NCBI GenBank assembly: GCA_015060445.1 | Contig: SUYL01000062.1 | Span: 1-43,039, forward strand | Direction of reading: 5' to 3' | Length of the DNA stretch: 43,039 nucleotides | Source: Bacteroidales bacterium | Lineage (GTDB): Bacteria > Bacteroidota > Bacteroidia > Bacteroidales > UBA932 | In this document: positions 1-7,887 of the stretch, in pieces | Position numbering within the stretch: the stretch's first letter is position 1 | How the letters are laid out: every line of letters begins with the position of its first letter | Notes under the pieces: generated by a model | Seen by the model: only the letters and a program-made list of their open reading frames with translations | Told to the model about the DNA's origin: nothing | The model's database searches: none | Position numbers and translations under genes: made by a program

Positions 1-91
1 AACGCCTAAGGGCGGCCTTGCCAAACAATCCTGCAAACGCTATTTGAGGCCTATCTGAGACAATCCACAGAACCTTAACAATACAAAATTA

Positions 92-415
92 TTAACTAAC
101 CAGTCTAATTATAGGCTGTCCAAAAAAGGGGAAGGCGACACTTCCACCTAGATAACCTATTACTGCACCTGCAGGGCCAAAACAACTGCCAATAACAACG
201 CCAATTTCTTTGCCAGCATATTCTCCTGCAATTGCCCCGGCTGTCACAGCTGCGGTAGATGCCTCATAAGCATCTACTGGTAAATATTCAGTAGCAAAGT
301 ATCCAGCGATATCAACCTGGAAGTCTGTTTTAATTATTAATGCATTAATTGAAATAATTAAAGTGAGACATGTAATAAATCCTAATAATGCATGCATCTT
401 CTTGTTAGTTTTCAT
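92..415 (-). CDS. Small glycine-zipper membrane/exported protein, unknown function
   Basis: I do not recognise this 107-residue protein. It has a basic N-terminus and a hydrophobic segment at about residues 9-29 (signal peptide or TM helix). A polar stretch follows, then a Gly/Ala-rich hydrophobic C-terminal half (about 57-100) with repeated GxxxG spacings (GAIAG, GVVIG, GAVIG), the helix-packing pattern of pore-forming peptides and two-peptide bacteriocins. Its start overlaps the end of the upstream 142-residue membrane protein by 11 bp, so the two are probably co-translated. The region is AT-rich compared with the rest of the window and lies next to a tRNA-derived att scar, which suggests acquisition by transfer. 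Toxin or bacteriocin is a guess from composition only. Confidence 0.6.
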   Translation of the reverse strand: MKTNKKMHALLGFITCLTLIISINALIIKTDFQVDIAGYFATEYLPVDAYEASTAAVTAGAIAGEYAGKEIGVVIGSCFGPAGAVIGYLGGSVAFPFFGQPIIRLVS

Positions 416-833
416 GACCTTTATGTTTTTTTGAAAGAATAAGAATTAAGAAGTATATAAATGAACAACACATAACGCTTAGTCCAGTACGTATCCAATT
501 TATTGCACTATTGTTAATATATGAGAGTAGCACGACAACAACAATAACTGATATTGCAATTGTAATTGTTTTATACAATATTCTTGATATTGTTAAATTA
601 GATGTTTGCTTGTGCAATTTAACCTCTTCATATGACTTAATCAGTTGATTCTTGTTGAAAGTCCATATAAGAATCCCCCCTAATCCTCCAAGAATTGTCA
701 TGATACCAATAATAATCGTAAAAACGTTCATAATATGTGAAAAAGAGCCATGCTTAATAGGAGCATATTTTGCCCCTATTAAAATAATTATGCCCATAAG
801 TGTAATCACCCCATACTTTATATAATTGTTCAT
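405..833 (-). CDS. Four-TM small membrane protein, unknown function
   Basis: This 142-residue hydrophobic protein has four likely membrane segments, at about residues 8-24, 33-60, 86-105 and 114-134. A basic cytoplasmic loop separates segments 2 and 3, and the C-terminus is charged (KKHKGHEN). No catalytic motif is visible. It is the first gene of a two-gene minus-strand operon and overlaps the glycine-zipper gene by 11 bp. A good Bacteroidetes-type promoter lies upstream. If the partner is a membrane-active peptide, this could be its immunity or export partner, but nothing in the sequence proves that. Confidence 0.6.
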   Translation of the reverse strand: MNNYIKYGVITLMGIIILIGAKYAPIKHGSFSHIMNVFTIIIGIMTILGGLGGILIWTFNKNQLIKSYEEVKLHKQTSNLTISRILYKTITIAISVIVVVVLLSYINNSAINWIRTGLSVMCCSFIYFLILILSKKHKGHEN

Positions 834-894
834 GATAAAATGTTTTGTTATCTCAGTAAGATGATAGGTTAATGTTTAGTAATTGCTTGCATTG

Positions 895-926
895 CAAATT
901 TAAAAATAGAATAAAAAGTATACAAA
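895..926 (-). promoter_or_regulatory. Bacteroidetes-type promoter for the 833-92 operon
   Basis: Read on the minus strand, TTTG (926-923) is followed after 20 nt by TAAATTTG (902-895), matching the TTTG / TAnnTTTG consensus. A start near 888 would give a leader of about 55 nt before the ATG at 833. Confidence 0.55.
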
Positions 927-975
927 TTTTTATTAGAAACTTTACAAAGATTGAAAAGATTAGAAAGATTAAAGT

Positions 976-983
976 TACTTTTG
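976..983 (+). promoter_or_regulatory. Possible -7 element (TACTTTTG) in element end
   Basis: TACTTTTG fits TAnnTTTG, with a TTG at 951-953 (22-nt spacer). It points toward the tRNA fragment. Any transcript would stop at the terminator at 1108-1142. Confidence 0.3.
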
Positions 984-1040
984 CAGCATGTTTTGTTCGT
1001 TGATAATACTAAAGTGTAAGGCTTGAGCATATTTACAGTC

Positions 1041-1092
1041 GTGGCCATGCTTCATAATCATGAGGTCCCCAGTTCAATCCTGGGTCGCGCTA
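1041..1092 (+). other. 3' half of tRNA-Met (CAT anticodon): probable attachment-site scar
   Basis: The geometry of a tRNA 3' half is exact: anticodon loop TTCATAA (1051-1057, anticodon CAT at 1053-1055), anticodon stem 3' strand TCATG, variable AGGTC, T-stem CCCAG/CTGGG (1068-1072, 1080-1084) around loop TTCAATC, acceptor 3' strand TCGCGCT (1085-1091) and discriminator A at 1092. The matching 5' acceptor AGCGCGA and a D-arm are absent upstream. The 5' anticodon-stem strand (CATGC, 1046-1050) also mismatches at its last position, so tRNA identity begins at about the anticodon. This is what remains when an element integrates into a tRNA 3' end; the intact tRNA would lie left of the window. The 834-1286 gene-free stretch otherwise holds only promoters and the terminator below. 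Confidence 0.7.
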
Positions 1093-1107
1093 CAAAAAAA
1101 AAGAATA

Positions 1108-1142
1108 AGACACTTGCAGTTTTGCAGGTGTCTTTTTTTTTT
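1108..1142 (+). terminator. Rho-independent terminator after the tRNA fragment
   Basis: AGACACTTGC (1108-1117) pairs with GCAGGTGTCT (1124-1133), two wobble pairs, around a 6-nt loop, followed by nine T. It was presumably the terminator of the original tRNA gene. Confidence 0.85.
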
Positions 1143-1188
1143 GTGCCGGATGTGTGTGGACTGTTATAATGGTATTGGAGGCAATGAG

Positions 1189-1203
1189 ATTGATAGTATC
1201 AAT
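1189..1203 (+). promoter_or_regulatory. Inverted repeat upstream of trxA, possible operator
   Basis: ATTGATAGTATCAAT is a perfect 7-bp inverted repeat around one central base, 20 nt upstream of the trxA -33 box. The operon encodes an OxyR-type regulator, so it may be that regulator's site. This is inferred from position only. Confidence 0.35.
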
Positions 1204-1223
1204 AATGACATCGCTTTTATCTG

Positions 1224-1255
1224 TTTGATAAATATATATGGTTGTTATATTTTTG
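1224..1255 (+). promoter_or_regulatory. Promoter of the trxA-CoADR-oxyR operon
   Basis: TTTG (1224-1227), a 20-nt spacer, then TATTTTTG (1248-1255). Transcription from about 1262 makes the in-frame ATG at 1242 too early and supports the thioredoxin start at 1287. Confidence 0.6.
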
Positions 1256-1286
1256 TAAAAACAAAATAATTAAAACTTATTGGAAT

Positions 1287-1646
1287 ATGGCAACTATAAA
1301 TTTAACTAAAGGTGGTTTTGAGAGGAGGATAGCCAGTCTTGAAACAATGCAATCGGGTATTTGGAACTTTTTGGGTGGAAAACCTGCTGTGATTGATTTT
1401 TATGCACCTTGGTGCGGTCCATGTAAAATGCTCTCTCCTGTATTGGAGGAGTTGTCGGAGGAGTATTCAGGGAAAGTGGATGTGTATAAGGTGAATGTAG
1501 ATGATGAGGAAGAACTAGCCACATTGTTTGGTATAAGAAGTGTGCCAACGTTGTTCTTTATCCCAATGGAAGGGAATCCGCAGAGAGTGGCTGGGGCCTT
1601 GTCTAAGGAGCAGTTGAAAAAGGTTATGGATGAGGTACTGGAATAG
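1287..1646 (+). CDS. trxA: Thioredoxin
   Basis: This 119-residue cytosolic thioredoxin reduces protein disulfides. The WCGPC redox motif is at residues 42-46, preceded by the canonical VIDFYAP strand. The cis-proline is P87 in RSVPTLF. Length matches typical thioredoxins (about 105-110) with a slightly long N-terminus. The start was set at 1287 because the earlier in-frame ATG precedes the predicted transcription start and adds a non-conserved 15-residue tail. It is the first gene of a redox operon, 48 bp before the CoA-disulfide-reductase fusion and upstream of an OxyR-like gene, so its likely job includes reducing persulfides or disulfides made by its neighbours. Confidence 0.93.
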   Translation: MATINLTKGGFERRIASLETMQSGIWNFLGGKPAVIDFYAPWCGPCKMLSPVLEELSEEYSGKVDVYKVNVDDEEELATLFGIRSVPTLFFIPMEGNPQRVAGALSKEQLKKVMDEVLE

Positions 1647-1694
1647 GAAAGGATATGCATCCCCATAAGTTTAATTTTAAAATAAATACGAGGA

Positions 1695-4175
1695 ATGAAG
1701 GCTGACAGAATATCTAAATATATTATTGTGGGAGGTGTAGCAGGTGGAGCGACTGCTGCTGCCCGTATAAGAAGAAATGACAATCAGGCAGAGATTATCC
1801 TTTTTGAAAAGGGAGAACATATCTCATATGCAAATTGTGGACTTCCTTACTATATAGGAGGTGTTATAGGTGATAGGGAGAGCCTGTTTGTCCAAACTCC
1901 CCAGGTTTTTGGAAAGCGTTTTGATATTGATGTAAGGGTGAATAGTGAGGTGGTGCGGATAGAGCCGCAGAAGAAGGAGGTAACTGTCCGCAGGGGTGAT
2001 GGAAGTGTGTATACAGAAACATATGACAAACTGCTGCTCTCTCCTGGAGCATCTCCTGTGCGTCCCCCTTTGCCGGGTATTGATTCTGACGGAATATTTA
2101 CCTTACGTAATGTTGCCGATACAGACAGGATAAAAAATTATATGCAGCAGAATGAGATTAGAAATGCTGTGATTGTAGGAGGAGGATTCATTGGCCTTGA
2201 GATGGCGGAGAACCTTCATCATGCAGGTGCGAAGGTGGCAGTGGTAGAAATGGTAAATCAGGTAATGGGTCCCATTGATTTTTCAATGGCATCATTGGTA
2301 CATCAGCATTTGCAGGAGAAAGGGGTAAAACTCTATCTGGAGCAGGCTGTGGAGTCATTTACACGTGAGAATGGTAGGTTGACGGTGCATTTGAAGTCGG
2401 GATTGGAACTGGAGGCAGATATGGTATTGCTCTCTATAGGGGTGAGGGCACAAACGGCTTTAGCTCAGGATGCAGGGCTGAAATTGGGGGATATGCGCGG
2501 AATTCATGTAAATGAATACCTGCAGACTTCAGATGAATCTATATATGCTGTTGGGGATGCCATAGAGTTTCCTCATCCTGTAACTGGCAAACCTTGGTTG
2601 AATTTCCTTGCAGGTCCTGCCAACCGTCAGGCCCGTATAGTGGCTGACAACATGGTGTTTGGCAATACCCAGGCATATGAGGGTTCCATAGGGACATCCA
2701 TTGCAAAAGTGTTTGATATGACTGTAGCCTCTACAGGATTGCCTGCCAAAAGGTTGAAACAGATGGAAATACCCTATCTCTCTGCTACAATTCACTCCGG
2801 TTCACATGCCGGCTATTATCCGGGGGCTTTGCAGATGACAGTGAAGATAACTTTCTCACCGGATAACGGACGTTTGTATGGAGCACAGATTGTGGGTTAT
2901 GATGGTGTTGACAAACGGATAGACCAGTATGCGATGGCCATTAAGAATGGGGCTACGGTTGAGGATCTTACCAGGCTGGAACACGCTTACGCACCTCCAT
3001 TTTCATCTGCCAAGGATCCGGTGGCAATATCGGGGTATGTGGCCGGCAATATACTGAGTGGTAAGATGACCCCTTTATATTGGAGGGAATTGCAGGCTGC
3101 AAATCTTTCTGATATTACATTGGTGGATGTCCGTACAGCAGATGAGGCATCATTGGGGAGTTTGCCGGGGGCGGTAAATGTTCCGTTGGATGATTTGCGC
3201 GACAGGATAAATGAAATTCCAAAAGATAAGCCTGTATATCTGTTTTGTGGAGTGGGCTTGCGGGGATATTTGGCTTCCAATATACTTAAGGGATACGGTT
3301 ATCCCGATGTCCGCAATCTTATAGGAGGGCTGAAAACCTATGAGGCAGCAACGGAACCTGTACTTCTCCCTACCGAAGAGGTGAAACCTGCGGGAGATGT
3401 AAATGAGGGGAGCGGTACCTCTATCCATAATTCTTCAGTATCAGAACTCCTTCAGGTTGATGCTTGCGGGATCCAATGCCCGGGCCCAATTCTTAAACTG
3501 AAGAAAAGTATGGAAACATTGCAGGAAGGCGGGCAACTTGAAATCCGTTCCACTGATGCAGGTTTTCTGCGCGATGCGGAGGCCTGGTGCAGCACTACCG
3601 GCAATAAATTTATAGGGAAATGGACAGAAGGTGGTATATATTATGTACAGATTGAGAAATCTGTTCCAACTGCAGGTGAGTCTGCCGGTGTTGGTCTTCC
3701 ATACAGCAAAGGCAAAACTTTTATCCTCTTCAGTGATGACCTTGATAAAACATTGGCTACCTTTGTTCTTGCCAATGGTGCCGCTGCTACCGGGGAGAAA
3801 GTTTCCATTTTCTTTACATTCTGGGGACTTAATGCAATAAAGAAGTGTGACAAACCTAAAGTTAAGAAAGATATTTGGGGAAGGATGTTCGGATGGATGT
3901 TGCCGTCAGATTCTACCGCTCTGGCACTGTCAAAAATGAATATGATGGGAATGGGGGCCAGGATGATGAGGTTTGTGATGAGGAAAAAAGGTGTTGATTC
4001 TCTGGAGAGCCTTCGCCGGCAGGCTATTGAAAGTGGAGTGGAGTTTATTGCCTGCCAGATGTCCATGGATGTGATGGGGGTAAAACGTGAAGAATTGCTG
4101 GATGAAGTAACTGTAGGCGGAGTGGCTACCTATATGGAAAGGGCAGATAAGGCTAATGTAAACTTATTCATATAG
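1695..4175 (+). CDS. CoA-disulfide reductase-type flavoprotein fused to rhodanese, TusA and DsrE domains
   Basis: An 826-residue multidomain sulfur-redox protein. Residues about 1-450 are an FAD/NAD(P)H pyridine nucleotide-disulfide oxidoreductase of the CoADR/persulfide reductase type: FAD motif GGVAGG at 13-18, the single active Cys C48 in SYANCGLP, and an NAD-binding GGGFIG near 161-166. About 462-556 is a rhodanese domain with active Cys C518 (LFCGVGLRG). About 588-657 is a TusA/SirA domain with C595 in the IQCPGP motif. About 678-826 is a DsrE/DsrF-like domain. Characterised relatives with FAD plus rhodanese domains reduce CoA-disulfides or persulfides; the extra domains suggest relay of sulfane sulfur within one chain. 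No signal peptide, so cytosolic. Physiological substrate inferred. Confidence 0.9.
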   Translation: MKADRISKYIIVGGVAGGATAAARIRRNDNQAEIILFEKGEHISYANCGLPYYIGGVIGDRESLFVQTPQVFGKRFDIDVRVNSEVVRIEPQKKEVTVRRGDGSVYTETYDKLLLSPGASPVRPPLPGIDSDGIFTLRNVADTDRIKNYMQQNEIRNAVIVGGGFIGLEMAENLHHAGAKVAVVEMVNQVMGPIDFSMASLVHQHLQEKGVKLYLEQAVESFTRENGRLTVHLKSGLELEADMVLLSIGVRAQTALAQDAGLKLGDMRGIHVNEYLQTSDESIYAVGDAIEFPHPVTGKPWLNFLAGPANRQARIVADNMVFGNTQAYEGSIGTSIAKVFDMTVASTGLPAKRLKQMEIPYLSATIHSGSHAGYYPGALQMTVKITFSPDNGRLYGAQIVGYDGVDKRIDQYAMAIKNGATVEDLTRLEHAYAPPFSSAKDPVAISGYVAGNILSGKMTPLYWRELQAANLSDITLVDVRTADEASLGSLPGAVNVPLDDLRDRINEIPKDKPVYLFCGVGLRGYLASNILKGYGYPDVRNLIGGLKTYEAATEPVLLPTEEVKPAGDVNEGSGTSIHNSSVSELLQVDACGIQCPGPILKLKKSMETLQEGGQLEIRSTDAGFLRDAEAWCSTTGNKFIGKWTEGGIYYVQIEKSVPTAGESAGVGLPYSKGKTFILFSDDLDKTLATFVLANGAAATGEKVSIFFTFWGLNAIKKCDKPKVKKDIWGRMFGWMLPSDSTALALSKMNMMGMGARMMRFVMRKKGVDSLESLRRQAIESGVEFIACQMSMDVMGVKREELLDEVTVGGVATYMERADKANVNLFI

Positions 4176-4210
4176 TTGCAGAAAACCGATTGAGTTTTGG
4201 ATGAATAGTT

Positions 4211-5137
4211 ATGACAATTCAACAGATGGAATATATTGTGGCGGTAGATAAATACCGCCACTTTGCACGGGCTGCAGAATCTTGCGGCATTACACAGTCT
4301 ACACTCTCTTCATTGATTCAGAAATTGGAGTCTGAACTGGATGTTACAATATTTGACCGGAGTACCCATCCTGTAAAACCTACTGAATTGGGTGAGGAGA
4401 TCATAAGGCAGGCAAGGGTGTTGCTCTTCAATATGTCGCAGATTCAGGAGTTTGTCTCATCCTATAAAGGAGAATCTGCAGGGAAGGTACGTATGGGGAT
4501 AGCCTCTACCATTGCCCCCTATATTCTTCCCAAGATGTTCAAATATTTTTCTGCACATCATCCCGATATTGATTTATATGTAGAGGAGGCACGTGTTCCC
4601 GCTATCATTGGGAAACTGGAAAGGGCTGAACTGGATTTGGCATTGTTGGCAACGCCGTTGAATAATGGCCAATTGCTGGAGATACCTGTTTATAAGGAAC
4701 GTTTTGTGGCATATGTTTCCCCCAAGGAGGTGCTGTATAAGGAGACAGAACTGGATGTCTCTTCCCTGGCATCAGAAAATGTGTGGATGCTTCAGGAGGC
4801 TTATTGCCCCAATAGCGGTACATTCCCTTTCTGCCAGACAAAAGGGGGAGACAAGGCTACCTATGCTGCCGGGAGCATAGAGACCCTTGTGAGGATTGTA
4901 GATGAGAATGGAGGTTACACAATAATCCCTGAACTGCATGTCCCTTTGCTTAAGGGGGACCAACAGTACAATATCCGCAATTTGCATAATCCGGAGCCTG
5001 CCAGAGAGGTGGCTTTGGTAATCCGTAAGGATTATGTGAAAGAGCGGATACTCAATATTTTTGCAGATGCTTTGAAAAGCGTTATCCCTTCAGATATGAT
5101 CTATGACAGAATAAAGAAATTCTCTATAAAACTTTAA
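4211..5137 (+). CDS. oxyR: OxyR-type LysR-family hydrogen-peroxide-responsive regulator
   Basis: A 308-residue LysR regulator. The N-terminal winged helix-turn-helix (about 1-60) includes FARAAESCGITQSTLS, followed by a linker helix and a periplasmic-binding-like effector domain (about 90-300). Two cysteines fall at residues 199 and 208, separated by eight residues (CPNSGTFPFC). These are the positions and spacing of the E. coli OxyR peroxidatic/resolving pair C199/C208, so peroxide or persulfide sensing by disulfide formation is a strong inference. It lies 35 bp after the CoADR fusion on the same strand and probably regulates that operon and other oxidative-stress genes. Confidence 0.9.
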   Translation: MTIQQMEYIVAVDKYRHFARAAESCGITQSTLSSLIQKLESELDVTIFDRSTHPVKPTELGEEIIRQARVLLFNMSQIQEFVSSYKGESAGKVRMGIASTIAPYILPKMFKYFSAHHPDIDLYVEEARVPAIIGKLERAELDLALLATPLNNGQLLEIPVYKERFVAYVSPKEVLYKETELDVSSLASENVWMLQEAYCPNSGTFPFCQTKGGDKATYAAGSIETLVRIVDENGGYTIIPELHVPLLKGDQQYNIRNLHNPEPAREVALVIRKDYVKERILNIFADALKSVIPSDMIYDRIKKFSIKL

Positions 5138-5150
5138 CGCAGAACCATAT

Positions 5151-5188
5151 CCAAGAGATTAGGCACCAGTATCCCGACAGGATTGCGT
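5151..5188 (+). repeat. 38-bp interspersed repeat, copy A
   Basis: It begins CCAAGAGATTAGGCACCAG and matches 34 of 38 positions with 9462-9499. It lies between the convergent oxyR and MFS genes. Confidence 0.7.
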
Positions 5189-5206
5189 GCCCATCAGGAA
5201 CCTTCT

Positions 5207-5285
5207 GTCCACGCCAGGCACCCTCTCCGTGGACAAGCGGGTGCAAATTCTCTTCTGCATCCACAAAAGATACCTTATTTGTGGA
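5207..5285. terminator. Two hairpins between convergent genes
   Basis: GTCCACG (5207-5213) pairs with CGTGGAC (5228-5234). TCCACAAA (5260-5267) pairs with TTTGTGGA (5278-5285). Both are perfect. No strong T-run follows immediately, so a termination role is plausible rather than shown. Nothing coding was seen in 5138-5335. Confidence 0.4.
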
Positions 5286-5335
5286 CAAAAGCCTATCCTC
5301 CTATTTCCAATCATCTCAACCATCCTTTTTTGTCC

Positions 5336-6850
5336 TCACTGGCCCATTTTTGCCTTTACTGCATCATAGATTGTCCTGAGGGCAGGGAGCGGTTTGTAGG
5401 CAAGCTGCTTGAACCGGGAGGAGGCAATAGCGGTGAGTACAACAATTCCAAAGAGGAATGTGTATCCGTACAGTTCCTGCAGGGTTGCAGCAAAAGCATT
5501 GGGATATGAACCCAGAGCCACAGCGTGTTTTCCAATGAGCGCCGATATCCCTGTCTGGTATAGGGCATCTCCAATTGGGGATGCTATTCCGGTGCGGATG
5601 AATCCCAGGATACAGAGTATCTGGAAGTAGTTCGGGAACGGGGCGGTTGCCTGGATGTATGAGGTTAGGGCAATGAATATTGCCAGGTGCCCGAAGTTGC
5701 ACAATACCAATGGAATGAAGAGTTTCTCCAGATTGGTGTATGGGGTTACAATGAAGTACATCATCCCCACATAGGCCACCACCGCTGTAAACCCTATGAA
5801 TGTAACTGTCTTGTATCCCAGATTGAATCTGGTGAGGGCCTGCCATGAAAAGATGGCTCCCAACAGTGCCCCAATGAATTCTATCCATTTGAGTTTGCCC
5901 AGTGTCATCTGCCCGTAGTGGAGCATTCCCCCGGCATATATGTTCTGCAGTGAGTTCTTGCTTGCAAGCAGTATCCCCAGGCAGAGAAACAGGATCATGA
6001 GGTTCCACAGGTTATGTACCCTGAATGCCTTTGCCTCCAGGAACGGATGCCTTATGTATGTCATCCTCCCTATATTGAACGCCAGGGATATGCACACCAC
6101 CCCTATTGCAACCCTTATGTAAGGGGAAGCAAGCCATTCCAACTGGTGGCCGTACTGCACTATGAAAATTGCAGAGAGGATAAATATGCTCCACAGTATC
6201 ATCCCACCCCAGTCAATTCCAAGAAGGAGCATCTTTGGGGCAGGACGGAAAGGCCTCATAAGTATCATTGCCATAAGGAATACCATTATAAGCATCCCCA
6301 CAGCAAGGGTATGGAGTCTCTGCCAGCCCCAGAAATGGACAATATTTATACTTATTCCGTCAAATACATGTATTACACCCAGCACCACAAAGAATACAAA
6401 CGAGAGGAATACCCTGTAATTGTATGTAGGGGCAATTTTGGGCAATATGTTTGAGAAGCATTCAAATGTGCCGTACAGCCTGAGGAATCCCCCGGCAAAT
6501 CCCAGCAGCACCAGCAGCCACGGGTGGCTCACATGAGGTACTATGAGATTGCATAGGGCAAGTCCTGCTGCCGCAACCATAAGGGAGGTGCGGTTGGTGA
6601 AGCGGAATTTCAGTCTGAAGGCCAGTGGAAAGTATATTGTAAGCCCTATGAGCACCGCATGGCTCATCATCTTAACGTCATTCATGGTAATGGAAAGTTC
6701 CCCCTCCATCTGGCTCATTGCGGTAAAATACATTCCGTTGGAGAACTGGAATGCTGTGAGGAAGACAATATAAATCCAGAATCTGAGGCTGTCGGGAACC
6801 CATTCCCTGAAATTCATGAACCTGAAAGGTCCCTGATTGTAGTTTCCCAT
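5336..6850 (-). CDS. MFS drug efflux permease, EmrB/DHA2-like
   Basis: A 504-residue polytopic inner-membrane protein with about 12-14 hydrophobic helices spread along its length. Family assignment rests on topology, length near that of 14-TM DHA2 exporters, and position: it is the third gene of an operon after TolC-like and HlyD-like genes, starting 1 bp after the HlyD stop. That arrangement is the EmrAB-TolC tripartite exporter, in which the permease uses proton motive force to pass hydrophobic compounds to the adaptor and outer-membrane channel. The substrate cannot be told from sequence. The C-terminus is short and basic. Confidence 0.85.
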   Translation of the reverse strand: MGNYNQGPFRFMNFREWVPDSLRFWIYIVFLTAFQFSNGMYFTAMSQMEGELSITMNDVKMMSHAVLIGLTIYFPLAFRLKFRFTNRTSLMVAAAGLALCNLIVPHVSHPWLLVLLGFAGGFLRLYGTFECFSNILPKIAPTYNYRVFLSFVFFVVLGVIHVFDGISINIVHFWGWQRLHTLAVGMLIMVFLMAMILMRPFRPAPKMLLLGIDWGGMILWSIFILSAIFIVQYGHQLEWLASPYIRVAIGVVCISLAFNIGRMTYIRHPFLEAKAFRVHNLWNLMILFLCLGILLASKNSLQNIYAGGMLHYGQMTLGKLKWIEFIGALLGAIFSWQALTRFNLGYKTVTFIGFTAVVAYVGMMYFIVTPYTNLEKLFIPLVLCNFGHLAIFIALTSYIQATAPFPNYFQILCILGFIRTGIASPIGDALYQTGISALIGKHAVALGSYPNAFAATLQELYGYTFLFGIVVLTAIASSRFKQLAYKPLPALRTIYDAVKAKMGQ

Positions 6851-6851
6851 A

Positions 6852-7877
6852 TTATTTTACTTTTACCTCTGCATTCATTCCGGCACTAAGATGCTTTACC
6901 TGTTCAGGATTCTCCCCTGTGAAAAGTATTTTTACGGGAATCCTCTGCTCTACTTTTACAAAATTGCCCTGGGAATTGTCGGGAGCAGCATATGAGTATT
7001 GTGCCCCAGTTGCATTGGAAATTGACTCTACAACTCCATTGAAATCAATTCCCGGGTAGGCATCCACCTCTATTTCCACCTCATTCCCAACGGAGATTTC
7101 CCCAAGTTGGGTCTCCCTGAAGTTTGCAACTATCCATGCACTTGAATTGTCAACTACGGAGAAAAGAGGTTTGCCCGGCATTATGAGTTCCCCTACCTGA
7201 ATCATTTTGCGGCTCATTATACCGTTGCAGGGGGCGGTAACTGTGCAGTAAGAAAGATTGAGTTCTGCCAGTTCAAGGGCAGCCTTGCATACATCAATGC
7301 GGGCCTGGGTCTGCTCAAGGCGCTGTACCTGTTCATTTTTTGCCAGAGAAGCGCTCTTCTTTTGCAGTTTCATGGTCTGCAGTTTTGCCTTCAGAGATTC
7401 ATATTTTGTGGCAATCCCCTCAAACTGCTGTTTTGTAACGGCATTATTCTCATACAGCACCTTAAAACGGTTGTAATCAGATTCTGCATTTGCCAGGAGA
7501 ATCTCCACCTCATCAATGGCTGCATCATTTATGGCAACATTATTTGATATGGTTGAAATTGCAGTACCCATTGCATCTTTCCCCACAATGGCGTTCTGGT
7601 AATCTGCCCTGGCCTGGGCAAGGCGCAGTTTATACTCAGCATCATCAATTATTACAAGGGTGTCACCCTTTGCTACCTGCTGGAACTCCTCAAACCTTAT
7701 CTCCTTTATGAATCCCTGTACCCTTGAGGCAATTGGCACAATATTCTGTCTTACCTGGGCATTGTTGGTGTACTCCCCTCCAAAATGGAAGAATGCAGAG
7801 GCAACCCACCCCAGCCCGCAAACACAAAATGCAATTATAAATATATTGGCAACTGTTTTCTTTGTTCTCTTGTCCAT
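6852..7877 (-). CDS. HlyD/EmrA-family membrane fusion protein
   Basis: A 341-residue periplasmic adaptor with one N-terminal TM helix (about 10-29). A biotinyl-lipoyl half-motif follows (about 45-80, VQGFIKEIRFEEFQQVAKGD), then a long alpha-hairpin coiled coil rich in Lys, Gln and Ala (about 80-200). The second lipoyl half and beta-barrel come last (from about 205, including CTVTAPCNGIMSRKMIQVGE). It links the inner-membrane MFS pump to the TolC-like channel. It is 10 bp after the TolC-like gene and 1 bp before the MFS gene. The permease partner makes it EmrA-like rather than an RND adaptor. Confidence 0.9.
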   Translation of the reverse strand: MDKRTKKTVANIFIIAFCVCGLGWVASAFFHFGGEYTNNAQVRQNIVPIASRVQGFIKEIRFEEFQQVAKGDTLVIIDDAEYKLRLAQARADYQNAIVGKDAMGTAISTISNNVAINDAAIDEVEILLANAESDYNRFKVLYENNAVTKQQFEGIATKYESLKAKLQTMKLQKKSASLAKNEQVQRLEQTQARIDVCKAALELAELNLSYCTVTAPCNGIMSRKMIQVGELIMPGKPLFSVVDNSSAWIVANFRETQLGEISVGNEVEIEVDAYPGIDFNGVVESISNATGAQYSYAAPDNSQGNFVKVEQRIPVKILFTGENPEQVKHLSAGMNAEVKVK

Positions 7878-7887
7878 GACTGTAATC

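Noticed and set aside
1041-1092. A complete functional tRNA-Met
   Set aside because: There is no complementary 5' acceptor strand or D-arm upstream, and the anticodon stem has a mismatch at the junction.
1060-1269. 69-residue plus-strand ORF
   Set aside because: It reads through the tRNA fragment and the terminator and has no protein-like composition.
5183-5509. ORFs on the plus strand across the oxyR-MFS gap
   Set aside because: They overlap the antisense of the MFS gene and hairpin-rich spacer; no domain or signal was seen.
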